DNA of 64,000 nucleotides from Stutzerimonas stutzeri KOS6. GTDB taxonomy: Bacteria; Pseudomonadota; Gammaproteobacteria; Pseudomonadales; Pseudomonadaceae. The position numbers and the translations under genes were made by a program. The notes under the pieces are model-generated. The model worked only from the letters and a program-made list of their open reading frames with translations, did not search any database and was not told the origin of the DNA. The stretch lies in assembly GCF_000307775.2 (NCBI RefSeq), contig NZ_KK020677.1:266482-330481 (forward strand), in the 5' to 3' direction. Positions 18,317 to 26,960 of the stretch are shown here, in pieces (positions within the stretch are counted from its first letter, which is position 1; each line of letters begins with the position of its first letter).

Positions 18317-20020
18317 ATGAGCGAGAATACTTCCCTATCCGGGCTGGCACGGCAGATGGTCGGGGCTGGTGTGCTGGACGAAAAAACAGCTCAGCAGGCC
18401 CAGGCTCAGGCCATTCGCAGTAAAAGCCCCTTTGTCACCTATGTCGTGCAGAACAGGCTGGCCAAAGGCCGCGTCATAGCCGAGCTTGCATCCGAGCAGT
18501 TCGGTGTCGCATTGCTGGACCTTGCTGCGCTGGACAAGGAGTCGCTGCCCAGGGAGTTGATCAGCGAGAAGTTGGCGAAACAGCATCGGGTGCTGCCGCT
18601 TTCCAAACGCGGCACCAAGCTCTATGTCGCCATTTCCGATCCTGCGAACCACCAGTCGATTGCTGATATCCAGTTCAGCACAGGGCTTTCGATCGAACCG
18701 ATTCTGGTGGAAGACGACAAGCTCGGCGAAGCCATCGACAAACTGTACGACAACGGTACGACCGGGCTTGAGGATTTGGGTGAAGTCGACCTGGACGGGG
18801 TGGACGTCGAATCCGTGACCGATGATGGGCGGGCGGATGAGCCGGGAGAGGCTGTCGATGACGCTCCGGTCGTCCGCTTCGTCAATAAAATGCTGCTCGA
18901 CGCCATTCGTGGTGGCTCATCTGATCTTCATTTCGAGCCTTACGAGAAAGTTTACCGTGTTCGGCTGCGTACCGACGGCATCCTGCATGAAGTGGCGCGC
19001 CCGCCGGTTCAGCTGGCGCCGCGGATCTCGGCGCGCTTGAAGGTCATGGCCGGCCTGGATATTTCCGAGCGGCGCAAACCGCAGGACGGCCGGATCAAGA
19101 TGAAGCTGTCCAAGGCCAAGGCCATCGACTTTCGCGTCAATACTCTGCCCACCCTGTGGGGCGAGAAGATCGTGATGCGGATTCTCGATCCGTCCAGCGC
19201 CCAGATGGGCATCGATGCGCTGGGCTATGAGGCGGATCAGAAGGAGCTATATATGAATGCCCTGCGTCAGCCGCAGGGCATGATTCTGGTGACCGGACCG
19301 ACCGGTTCCGGCAAGACGGTTTCCCTGTATACCGGCCTGAATATCCTCAACACGGTCGATGTGAATATTTCCACGGCCGAAGATCCGGTGGAGATCAATC
19401 TGGAGGGCATCAATCAGGTCAACGTCAATCCACGCCAGGGCATGGACTTCGCCCAGGCGCTGCGTTCCTTCCTGCGCCAGGACCCGGACATCATCATGGT
19501 GGGCGAGATCCGCGACCTGGAAACTGCCGAAATCGCCATCAAGGCCGCGCAAACCGGGCATATGGTGATGTCGACGTTGCACACCAACAGCGCAGCCGAA
19601 ACGCTTACCCGCCTGCGCAACATGGGTGTGCCTGCCTTCAACATCGCCACATCGGTGAACCTGATCATTGCGCAGCGATTGGCGCGCAAGCTGTGTAGCA
19701 ACTGCAAGAAGGAAGTCGATGTGCCTCGTGACGCGCTTGTGCGCGAAGGCTTTCCGGAACAGTCGATCGGTACGTTCAAGATTTACGGCCCGGTTGGATG
19801 CGATAGCTGCAAGGGTGGGTACAAGGGGCGTGTTGGTATTTATGAAGTGGTTAAAAACACGCCTGCATTGCAGCGGATTATCATGGAGGACGGAAACTCC
19901 ATTGATATTTCCGTCCAGATGCGCAAGGACGGCTTCAACGACCTGCGAACCTCGGCGCTGATGAAGGCCATGCAGGGCGTTACCAGTCTCGAAGAAGTCA
20001 ACCGGGTCACCAAGGATTAA
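18317..20020 (+). CDS. pilB: PilB, type IV pilus extension ATPase
   Basis: Hexameric cytoplasmic ATPase that powers pilus assembly. At 567 aa it carries an N-terminal MshEN/GspE_N domain (about 1-160) and the GspE ATPase core with Walker A GPTGSGKT near 327-334. An Asp box, Walker B MVGEIRDLETAE and His box STLHTNSAAETLTRL follow. The tetracysteine metal motif is CSNC...CDSC near 455-500. GGAACGAGG precedes the ATG. Confidence 0.96.
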   Translation: MSENTSLSGLARQMVGAGVLDEKTAQQAQAQAIRSKSPFVTYVVQNRLAKGRVIAELASEQFGVALLDLAALDKESLPRELISEKLAKQHRVLPLSKRGTKLYVAISDPANHQSIADIQFSTGLSIEPILVEDDKLGEAIDKLYDNGTTGLEDLGEVDLDGVDVESVTDDGRADEPGEAVDDAPVVRFVNKMLLDAIRGGSSDLHFEPYEKVYRVRLRTDGILHEVARPPVQLAPRISARLKVMAGLDISERRKPQDGRIKMKLSKAKAIDFRVNTLPTLWGEKIVMRILDPSSAQMGIDALGYEADQKELYMNALRQPQGMILVTGPTGSGKTVSLYTGLNILNTVDVNISTAEDPVEINLEGINQVNVNPRQGMDFAQALRSFLRQDPDIIMVGEIRDLETAEIAIKAAQTGHMVMSTLHTNSAAETLTRLRNMGVPAFNIATSVNLIIAQRLARKLCSNCKKEVDVPRDALVREGFPEQSIGTFKIYGPVGCDSCKGGYKGRVGIYEVVKNTPALQRIIMEDGNSIDISVQMRKDGFNDLRTSALMKAMQGVTSLEEVNRVTKD

Positions 20021-20022
20021 GC

Positions 20023-21240
20023 ATGGCGCAGAAAGCGATCAGAACCAGTGTGTTCGCCTGGGAGGGCATCGACCGCAAAGGTAGCAAGGTCAGGGGCGAG
20101 CTGAGTGGGACTAGCCCGGCACTGGTGAAGGCGCAGCTGCGCAAGCAGGGGATCAATCCGCAGAAAGTGCGCAAGAAGTCCACCTCGCTTTTTGGTGGGG
20201 GGAAAAAGATCAAGCCGATGGACATCGCGTTGTTCACTCGGCAGATGGCTACGATGATGAAGGCTGGCGTGCCGTTGCTGCAGTCGTTCGACATCATCGG
20301 CGAAGGGTTCGACAATCCGGACATGCGCAAGCTGGTGGACGACCTGAAGCAGGAGGTCGCGGCAGGTAACAGCTTTGCGGCGGCCTTGCGCAAGAAGCCG
20401 CAGTATTTCGATGATCTGTATTGCAACCTGGTGGATTCCGGTGAGCAGTCCGGTGCGTTGGAAACCCTGCTCGATCGCGTGGCGACCTACAAGGAGAAGA
20501 CCGAGGCGCTGAAGGCCAAGATCAAGAAGGCGATGAACTACCCTATTGCGGTAGTGCTGGTGGCGGTCATCGTTTCGGCCATTCTGTTGATCAAGGTGGT
20601 GCCGCAGTTTCAGGAGGTCTTCGCCAACTTCGGGGCTGAATTGCCGGCGTTCACCATGATGGTGATTGGCCTGTCGGAAGCACTGCAGGAATGGTGGTTC
20701 ATGGTTCTGGCTGGGCTGCTGGCCGCCGCTTTTGCTTTCAAGGAGGCGCACAGGCGCTCCGAGAAATTCCGCAACTGGTTCGACCGTCTGCTGCTGAAGG
20801 TGCCTATTGTCGGCGATATTCTCTACAAGTCGTCGGTTGCCCGCTTTGCGCGTACCTTGTCCACGACCTTTGCCGCAGGTGTGCCGCTGGTGGACGCCCT
20901 GGATTCGGTCGCGGGTGCGACGGGTAACGTGGTCTTCCGTAGCGCGACGATGAAGGTCAAGAATGATGTGTCGACCGGTATGCAGCTGAACTTTTCCATG
21001 CGAACAACCGGGACCTTTCCGAGCATGGCGGTGCAGATGACCGCCATCGGCGAGGAGTCTGGCTCGCTTGACGAGATGCTGGCCAAGGTCGCGACCTTCT
21101 ACGAAGACGAGGTCGACAATATGGTCGATAGCCTGACAAGCCTGATGGAGCCGATGATCATGGCGGTATTGGGCGTCCTGGTGGGTGGCCTGATCATTGC
21201 TATGTACCTGCCGATCTTTCAACTGGGTGCCGTCGTCTAA
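20023..21240 (+). CDS. pilC: PilC, type IV pilus inner-membrane platform protein
   Basis: A 405-aa polytopic protein with two GspF domains, each containing the characteristic F-T-R-Q-M-A-T-M--AGVPLLQ (near 66-88) and FARTLSTTFAAGVPLVDALDS (near 275-300) patterns. Three main hydrophobic segments lie around 175-195, 215-240 and 375-400. It couples PilB motion to pilin insertion. It starts 2 bp after pilB. Confidence 0.96.
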   Translation: MAQKAIRTSVFAWEGIDRKGSKVRGELSGTSPALVKAQLRKQGINPQKVRKKSTSLFGGGKKIKPMDIALFTRQMATMMKAGVPLLQSFDIIGEGFDNPDMRKLVDDLKQEVAAGNSFAAALRKKPQYFDDLYCNLVDSGEQSGALETLLDRVATYKEKTEALKAKIKKAMNYPIAVVLVAVIVSAILLIKVVPQFQEVFANFGAELPAFTMMVIGLSEALQEWWFMVLAGLLAAAFAFKEAHRRSEKFRNWFDRLLLKVPIVGDILYKSSVARFARTLSTTFAAGVPLVDALDSVAGATGNVVFRSATMKVKNDVSTGMQLNFSMRTTGTFPSMAVQMTAIGEESGSLDEMLAKVATFYEDEVDNMVDSLTSLMEPMIMAVLGVLVGGLIIAMYLPIFQLGAVV

Positions 21241-21242
21241 AC

Positions 21243-22112
21243 ATGATTCTGATCGATTATCTGGCCAGCCACGTGCTGGCCTTTGTTTTGTGTGTTGGCG
21301 TGCTTGGCTTGCTGGTCGGCAGCTTCCTCAACGTGGTGATCTATCGCCTGCCTGTCATGATGCAGCGCGACTGGCGCATGCAGGCGCGTGAGTACCTTGA
21401 GTACCCCCCGGAGCCTGTCGGCGAGCGCTTCGATCTGCTGCTGCCGAGCTCGCGCTGCCCTCACTGCGGTCATGGGATCCGTTCCTGGGAAAACATCCCT
21501 GTGCTCAGTTGGTTGGCCCTGCGCGGTAAATGTTCGTCCTGCCGAGCGCCGATCAGTTGCCGCTATCCGTTGCTGGAGCTGGCGTGTGGTCTGCTGTCGG
21601 GCTATGTAGCCTGGCATTTCGGCTTTTCCTGGCAGGCGGGCGCGATGCTGCTGCTGACCTGGGGGTTGCTGGCGATGAGCATGATCGACGTCGATCATCA
21701 GCTGCTGCCTGACTCGCTCGTGTTGCCCTTGTTGTGGCTGGGGCTCATTTCGAGCAGCTTCGATTTGTTTGTTTCCCTCGAGGATGCGCTTTGGGGAGCG
21801 GTCGCGGGGTATTTGAGCCTTTGGTCGGTTTACTGGCTGTTCAAGCTGGTGACCGGCAAGGAGGGCATGGGCTACGGCGACTTCAAGTTGCTGGCGATGC
21901 TGGGAGCCTGGGGAGGCTGGCAGGTGCTGCCTCTTACCATTCTGCTGTCGTCGGTGGTCGGCGCCGTGCTCGGCAGCATCCTTCTGAGGGTGCAGCGCGC
22001 AGACAGCGGCACGCCTATTCCGTTTGGACCTTATCTGGCTATCGCGGGATGGATTGCAATGCTCTGGGGCGACTGGATTACTGAAAGCTATCTGCAATTC
22101 GCTCGCTTCTGA
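21243..22112 (+). CDS. pilD: PilD, prepilin peptidase and N-methyltransferase
   Basis: Membrane aspartyl protease that cleaves the pilin leader and methylates the new N-terminal Phe. It also processes type II secretion pseudopilins if present. The 289-aa protein has the N-terminal zinc-type cysteines Cys72, Cys75, Cys97 and Cys100, and the catalytic aspartates Asp149 (SMIDVDH) and Asp213 in the GxGD motif (MGYGDFK). It has about eight hydrophobic segments and starts 2 bp after pilC. Confidence 0.96.
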   Translation: MILIDYLASHVLAFVLCVGVLGLLVGSFLNVVIYRLPVMMQRDWRMQAREYLEYPPEPVGERFDLLLPSSRCPHCGHGIRSWENIPVLSWLALRGKCSSCRAPISCRYPLLELACGLLSGYVAWHFGFSWQAGAMLLLTWGLLAMSMIDVDHQLLPDSLVLPLLWLGLISSSFDLFVSLEDALWGAVAGYLSLWSVYWLFKLVTGKEGMGYGDFKLLAMLGAWGGWQVLPLTILLSSVVGAVLGSILLRVQRADSGTPIPFGPYLAIAGWIAMLWGDWITESYLQFARF

Positions 22113-22237
22113 TCCGTCTGTGTGAGCCGTCCTGGGTAGACGACGTTAGCGCCTGTCATGAAATCGGTCAGGACTTGCGCTGCGCTCGGTGAGTGGGTAC
22201 TACTGCGCGTCCTATTTTTACCTGGGTGTGACTGACG

Positions 22238-22846
22238 ATGAAGCCCTGGATTCTCGGGTTGACGGGAGGTATCGGCAGCGGCAAGAGCGCGGTGGCGAAT
22301 CATTTCGCCAGCCTCGGTGTGCATACGGTCGATGCTGATCAGGCCGCGCGCTGGGTGGTTGAGCCGGGGCGGCCAGCCCTGTCGCAAATCGTCCAGCGAT
22401 TCGGGGACGGTATTCTGCTGCCGAGTGGTGAGTTGAACCGCGCAGCTCTGCGGCAGCGAATATTTGGCGAGCCGTCCCAGCGGCAGTGGCTCGAGCAGCT
22501 CCTGCATCCCCTGATTCGCGCCGAAGTTTCGCGTCATCTCGCCTTGGCCGAATCGCCCTATGCCATCATGGTTTCACCGCTGCTGGTCGAGTCCGGACAG
22601 TATCGACAGGTGGATCGGGTATTGGTCGTGGACGTTCCTGAAGCGATTCAGATAGCGCGCACCGTGGTTCGTGATCAGGCGAGCGAAGAGCAGGTGCGTG
22701 CCATTCTCAAGGTCCAGGCTGATCGCGCGGAGCGTCTGCGGCATGCCGACGATGTGCTGCTGAACGATCGCGACCTGTCCTGGCTCGAATCGGAAGTCGA
22801 ACGCCTGCATCATTTTTATCTCGGATTGAAAGGAGGTCGGGAATGA
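22238..22846 (+). CDS. coaE: CoaE, dephospho-CoA kinase
   Basis: Last step of coenzyme A synthesis: phosphorylates the ribose 3'-OH of dephospho-CoA. The 202-aa protein has P-loop GGIGSGKS at 10-17, D-A-D-Q-A-A-R at about 34-40 and HPLIRAEV. It stands in the conserved pilD-coaE-yacG order. The 125-bp gap after pilD shows no clear terminator, so readthrough is possible. Confidence 0.95.
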   Translation: MKPWILGLTGGIGSGKSAVANHFASLGVHTVDADQAARWVVEPGRPALSQIVQRFGDGILLPSGELNRAALRQRIFGEPSQRQWLEQLLHPLIRAEVSRHLALAESPYAIMVSPLLVESGQYRQVDRVLVVDVPEAIQIARTVVRDQASEEQVRAILKVQADRAERLRHADDVLLNDRDLSWLESEVERLHHFYLGLKGGRE

Positions 22847-23040
22847 CTGCGACCGTGGTTGAGTGTCCCACTTGTGGTGCGCCGGTGGAGTGGGGTGTGC
22901 AAAGCCCCAGCCGGCCGTTTTGTTCCGAGCGCTGCAAGCTCATCGATCTGGGGGCTTGGGCTTCGGAAGAACATGCCATTCCAGGTAACGAGCTCGAGGA
23001 CGAGCTTTTCTCGGGTGACCTGCCTTCGCGCGAACATTGA
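22843..23040 (+). CDS. yacG: YacG, DNA gyrase inhibitor zinc protein
   Basis: A 65-aa zinc protein that binds GyrB and inhibits gyrase in E. coli. The zinc ligands are Cys8, Cys11, Cys27 and Cys31 (C-P-T-C and F-C-S-E-R-C). The C-terminal tail is acidic and flexible. It overlaps the coaE stop by 4 bp (ATGA), so the two are translationally coupled. Confidence 0.94.
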   Translation: MTATVVECPTCGAPVEWGVQSPSRPFCSERCKLIDLGAWASEEHAIPGNELEDELFSGDLPSREH

Positions 23041-23077
23041 TCATCGCGACGTGCGCCAGCTTCTACTTTTCGTCCTT

Positions 23078-23743
23078 TCAGGGTGCCTGCAGATAACGGC
23101 TCTGATTGAAGCTTTCCAGCCAGTCCGGATAGAACACCACAAGCGCCGTTACTGCGGTGCCATTGATGAACGCTTCAGGAAACATCACCAGCCACACGTA
23201 GCCCGCAAAATCCTCCAGCCAGGGTGGCATCGGGAAGCGACCGTCGAGCAACAGTATGCCCAGTGAGGCCAGGATGCATGCCAGTGCCGCTATCGCTGCC
23301 GGGAAGAAGCCGGCGAAGAAGATGTAGACGAACAGGTTGCGCGGTTGCGCGCGCTCTACCAGCCTGGCGCACGTCACGGTTACCGTTACCGGGATCAGCA
23401 CCAGTAGCACGCCGTTGATGCCGAGCGCGGCCAGGTGTTGATGGCCGGTCAGCGTAAGGCCGAGCTGGGCGGTCAGTGCTGCAATGATTGCCAGTGGCCA
23501 ATCCAGCAACAGGGTGACGGCGGTCAGGCCGATGAAGTGGAAGGAAAGGCCGGAGTCGAAGTCGCGCCGCACCAGCCAGAGTAAAAAAATGGCCAGCATT
23601 GCGCCGAATAGCAGGTGCTGTCGGCGTGTATCGCTGAACAGTTCGACCCATGGTGCGCGCCATGCGGCCCATAGCAGCGCGCATGAGTAGATCAGCCAGC
23701 CGGCGAACAGGCTCGATGGGGCAAGCAGATGGGCGGCAATCAT
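23078..23743 (-). CDS. CbiM-like energy-coupling factor permease (orphan)
   Basis: A 221-aa integral membrane protein starting MIAAHLLAP with six or seven hydrophobic segments. Family-like features are FHFIGLTAVTLLLDWPLAIIAAL, a LGINGVLLVLIPVTVT stretch and VMFPEAFINGTAVTALVVF. These fit the CbiM/energy-coupling factor permease family for cobalt or nickel uptake, although the usual N-terminal Met-His metal site (MHI-EG) is changed to M-I-A-A-H. No ECF ATPase or T component is nearby, so transport activity and substrate are unproven. It is convergent with yacG. Confidence 0.7.
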   Translation of the reverse strand: MIAAHLLAPSSLFAGWLIYSCALLWAAWRAPWVELFSDTRRQHLLFGAMLAIFLLWLVRRDFDSGLSFHFIGLTAVTLLLDWPLAIIAALTAQLGLTLTGHQHLAALGINGVLLVLIPVTVTVTCARLVERAQPRNLFVYIFFAGFFPAAIAALACILASLGILLLDGRFPMPPWLEDFAGYVWLVMFPEAFINGTAVTALVVFYPDWLESFNQSRYLQAP

Positions 23744-23812
23744 GCTGGTCTTCCTGTGTTTCGAATCGGTTGTACGCTGCCCTTGCCTGACGCGCCTGCG
23801 TCTCGGCAGCGA

Positions 23813-24850
23813 TCAGGGCGCTGGGTTCGGTTGTTCCTTGTGGATTGCTTCGATACCTTCCACGATCTCGTTGGACAGTTTTATCGATGCGCTGCCCAGA
23901 TTGGATTCGAGTTGTTCCAGTGATGTGGCACCGATGATGTTACTGGTGACGAAGGGCTGGGCCGTGACGTAGGCGAGAGCCATCTGCGCCGGATCCAGGC
24001 CGTATTCACGAGCGAGCGCGACGTACTTCGAACAGGCTGTTTGCGCCTGGGGGTTGCTGTAGCGAGCAAACCGCTCGAACAGGGTTATGCGGGCGTCCGC
24101 TGGTCGTGCCCCGTTTTCATATTTGCCGCTCAGCATGCCGAATGCGAGTGGCGAATAGGCGAGCAGGCCGCATTGTTCGCGCATGCTGATTTCAGCCAGG
24201 CCTATCTCGTAGCTGCGGTTGAGCAGGTTGTAAGGATTCTGAATCGAAACCGCGCGTGGCCAGCCGCGCGATTCGGCCAGCTGCAGGTACTTCATCGCGC
24301 CCCAGGGGGTTTCGTTGGACAAGCCTATGTGCCGGATCCTGCCGGCCTTGACTTCCCTGTCGAGCGCCTCGAGAACATCTTCCAGTGGGGTGAAATCCGA
24401 GTCCTGATGGCGGTAGCCCAGTTGGCCGAAGAAGTTGGTGTTGCGTTCGGGCCAGTGCAGTTGATAGAGGTCGATCCAGTCGCTTCGAAGGCGGCGAAGA
24501 CTGTCGTCCAGCGCCGAGCGGATATGTTCACGGTTGAATTTCAGGTTGCCATCGCGGATGTGGCCGATGCCATTTCCGGGGCCGGCAATCTTGGTTGCGA
24601 CGATCCAGTCGGCCCGGTTGCCGCGCGCTTTGAAATAGTTGCCGATATAGCGCTCGGTGGTCGCGTAGGTTTCCGGCCGCGGCGGGACTGGATACATTTC
24701 CGCGGTATCTATGAAGTTGACGCTGGCTGCCTGGGCTCTGTCGATCTGGGCAAAGGCGTCGGCCTCTGTATTCTGTTCTCCCCAGGTCATGGTGCCCAGG
24801 CAGAGCGAGCTCACCATCATGTCGGTGCGGCCTAACGGGCGGCGTTCCAT
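23813..24850 (-). CDS. tas: Tas-type NADP-dependent aldo-keto reductase
   Basis: A 345-aa AKR-family oxidoreductase, close in layout to E. coli Tas: LGTMTWGEQNTEADAFAQID at the N-terminus, then FIDTAEMYPVPPRPET and VSIQNPYNLLNRSYEIGLAE. The catalytic tetrad is Asp48, Tyr53, Lys87 and His132. The physiological substrate is unknown. I start at 24850 because GAGGAA lies upstream and the alignment to Tas begins there; the open frame extends 28 codons further. Confidence 0.88.
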   Translation of the reverse strand: MERRPLGRTDMMVSSLCLGTMTWGEQNTEADAFAQIDRAQAASVNFIDTAEMYPVPPRPETYATTERYIGNYFKARGNRADWIVATKIAGPGNGIGHIRDGNLKFNREHIRSALDDSLRRLRSDWIDLYQLHWPERNTNFFGQLGYRHQDSDFTPLEDVLEALDREVKAGRIRHIGLSNETPWGAMKYLQLAESRGWPRAVSIQNPYNLLNRSYEIGLAEISMREQCGLLAYSPLAFGMLSGKYENGARPADARITLFERFARYSNPQAQTACSKYVALAREYGLDPAQMALAYVTAQPFVTSNIIGATSLEQLESNLGSASIKLSNEIVEGIEAIHKEQPNPAP

Positions 24851-25279
24851 GGAAATTCCTCTTGAAAGTCGAAGCGTCGGGTATCGAAAGCTTATCGGAG
24901 ATGCGGCGGTCGTTGCTCGTGTGAGTTGCCGCATGCCTCAAGGTGCCGGGCGCATGCCATGTGTGAGGTCGTAAGGCGATCGGCTGGTGCTGGCAAGCTG
25001 TCGGGCGGGTTTGATCTACGGATGCGCGCCAGGGATAAATGTCGGTTGCTATTTTTCTGGTAATCAGGATAATTCCGCAGCCTGTCGCCGGGGATGCCTA
25101 GCCTGTCGACGCAAGCCAAAGGTAGGGGATGCCTAGCCTACCGAATCACTGCCGTAGCGGACGCGCTGACCCGAGCCCCCGATAGCGTCTGTTTCCGGCT
25201 GCCCTGGTCTTGCCAGGGCGAGCACCATTCAGTAAGATTCGCCGTCTTATTTTCAGGGCGGCCCCTGAGGCTATAACGA
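24851..25279. other. tas-rplM intergenic region with a 15-bp direct repeat
   Basis: A 429-bp divergent region upstream of the rplM-rpsI operon. It contains a perfect 15-bp direct repeat GGGGATGCCTAGCCT at 25090-25104 and 25125-25139 (period 35), in the part where the rplM promoter or leader is expected. I found no open frame that looks like a gene and cannot fix the start of transcription. Confidence 0.5.
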
Positions 25280-25708
25280 ATGAAGACATTTACTGCTAAA
25301 CCGGAAACCGTCAAGCGCGACTGGTTCGTCGTCGACGCTGCCGGCCAGACCCTGGGTCGTCTGGCAACCGAAATCGCTAGCCGCCTGCGTGGCAAGCACA
25401 AGCCGGAATACACCCCTCACGTCGATACCGGCGATTACATCGTCGTGATCAATGCCGAGCAAGTGCGTGTTACCGGTGCCAAGACCACCGACAAGATATA
25501 CTACTCCCACTCCGGTTTCCCGGGTGGCATCAAGTCGATCAGCTTCGAAAAGCTGATCGCCAAGGCGCCAGAGCGTGTGATCGAGACCGCGGTCAAGGGT
25601 ATGCTGCCCAAGAACCCGCTGGGTCGCGACATGTACCGTAAGCTGAAGGTGTACAAGGGTGCCGGCCATCCGCACACCGCTCAGCAGCCCCAAGAACTGA
25701 AGATTTAA
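25280..25708 (+). CDS. rplM: Ribosomal protein L13
   Basis: 50S subunit protein, 142 aa, with the family features [53 protein letters not shown] and the C-terminal [22 protein letters not shown]. It forms the standard rplM-rpsI operon. In E. coli L13 acts as an autogenous repressor of this operon, which may also hold here. Confidence 0.98.
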   Translation: MKTFTAKPETVKRDWFVVDAAGQTLGRLATEIASRLRGKHKPEYTPHVDTGDYIVVINAEQVRVTGAKTTDKIYYSHSGFPGGIKSISFEKLIAKAPERVIETAVKGMLPKNPLGRDMYRKLKVYKGAGHPHTAQQPQELKI

Positions 25709-25722
25709 CGGAATAGTTCATT

Positions 25723-26115
25723 ATGTCGGCGACTCAAAACTACGGCACTGGCCGTCGCAAGACTGCAACCGCGCGCGTCTTCCTGCGCCCGGGCACTGGC
25801 AAGATCTCCATCAACAACCGTGAACTGGACAACTTCTTCGGTCGCGAAACTGCCCGCATGGTGGTTCGTCAGCCGCTCGAGCTGACCCAGACTGTCGAGA
25901 AGTTCGACATTTACGTCACCGTTCTCGGTGGTGGTGTCAGTGGTCAGGCTGGTGCAATTCGTCACGGTATCACTCGCGCTCTGATCTCGTATGACGAGAC
26001 CCTGCGTAGCCCGCTGCGCAAGGCAGGCTTCGTCACTCGCGATGCTCGTGAAGTGGAGCGCAAGAAGGTTGGTCTGCGCAAAGCGCGCAAGCGCCCGCAG
26101 TACTCCAAGCGCTGA
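25723..26115 (+). CDS. rpsI: Ribosomal protein S9
   Basis: 30S subunit protein, 130 aa, with N-terminal [39 protein letters not shown] and the basic C-terminus ending in QYSKR, which reaches the ribosomal P site. It starts 14 bp after rplM and is followed by a strong terminator. Confidence 0.98.
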   Translation: MSATQNYGTGRRKTATARVFLRPGTGKISINNRELDNFFGRETARMVVRQPLELTQTVEKFDIYVTVLGGGVSGQAGAIRHGITRALISYDETLRSPLRKAGFVTRDAREVERKKVGLRKARKRPQYSKR

Positions 26116-26131
26116 TTCACGCTTGCAAAGA

Positions 26132-26168
26132 AGCGCCCAGTTTCGGTTCGAACTGGGCGTTTTTTTTG
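26132..26168 (+). terminator. Rho-independent terminator after rpsI
   Basis: Perfect 9-bp stem CGCCCAGTT / AACTGGGCG with an 8-nt loop, then eight T residues. Confidence 0.92.
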
Positions 26169-26322
26169 CTCGAGAATGGTGGTGCGACAGCTTGTCGCGC
26201 GCTGGAAGGCCCGGTTTTCAAGGGCTTGGGCCGGTTTGTCACAGGCTATTACCTTGTCAGCAGCAGGTCTTTTCTTTACCATTTGGCGAATTTTTTTTGC
26301 GGCCCAAATTTTCGTGGTACAT

Positions 26323-26339
26323 GCCTGCCTAGTGCAGGC
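26323..26339 (+). promoter_or_regulatory. Small hairpin in the petA leader
   Basis: GCCTGC-CTAGT-GCAGGC lies 28 bp before the petA ATG, just upstream of its GGGAGA ribosome-binding site. AT-rich runs (26285-26312) upstream of it are plausible promoter material, but no hexamer pair stands out. Any role is speculative. Confidence 0.3.
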
Positions 26340-26366
26340 CATAAGAAGCTGATGGGAGACGACTGA

Positions 26367-26960
26367 ATGAGCAATGACGGCGTGAATGCTGGCCGGCGTC
26401 GCTTCCTTGTGGCCGCCACTTCGGTGGTGGGTGCTGCAGGAGCGGTGGGTGCCGCGGTCCCGTTCGTGGGATCGTGGTTCCCGAGTGCCAAGGCCAAGGC
26501 AGCCGGTGCACCGGTAAAGGTGAATATCAGCAAGATCGAACCGGGGCAGCAGATGGTTGCCGAATGGCGCGGTCAGCCGGTGTTTATCGTGCGTCGTACC
26601 GATGAGATCCTCGGGAATCTGGAGAAGGTGGCCCCTCAGGTAGCCGACCCGGAGTCCAAGGCTTCGGTGCAACCGACCTATGTCGATCCCAAGACCCGCT
26701 CCATCAAGCCCGAGCTGCTGGTGATCGTCGGTCTGTGTACTCACCTGGGGTGTGCTCCGTCCTTCCGTCCGGAAGTCGCCGCGGCTGACCTGGGTGCAGA
26801 TTGGCTGGGCGGCTACTTCTGCCCTTGCCACGGCTCCAAATATGACCTGGCAGGCCGCGTCTACAAGTCGCAGCCTGCTCCCTTGAACCTGCCGGTGCCC
26901 CCGCACTCGTACGAGACCGATAATGTGATCATCATCGGTGTGGACCAGGAGAACGCCTGA
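26367..26960 (+). CDS. petA: PetA, Rieske iron-sulfur subunit of cytochrome bc1
   Basis: A 197-aa periplasmic [2Fe-2S] protein anchored by one N-terminal helix. The Tat-type signal GRRRFL (9-14) precedes an Ala/Val-rich membrane segment. Cluster ligands are Cys124 and His126 in CTHLGC and Cys152 and His155 in CPCHGS; Cys129 and Cys154 form the disulfide. It transfers electrons from ubiquinol to cytochrome c1. First gene of petABC. Confidence 0.97.
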   Translation: MSNDGVNAGRRRFLVAATSVVGAAGAVGAAVPFVGSWFPSAKAKAAGAPVKVNISKIEPGQQMVAEWRGQPVFIVRRTDEILGNLEKVAPQVADPESKASVQPTYVDPKTRSIKPELLVIVGLCTHLGCAPSFRPEVAAADLGADWLGGYFCPCHGSKYDLAGRVYKSQPAPLNLPVPPHSYETDNVIIIGVDQENA

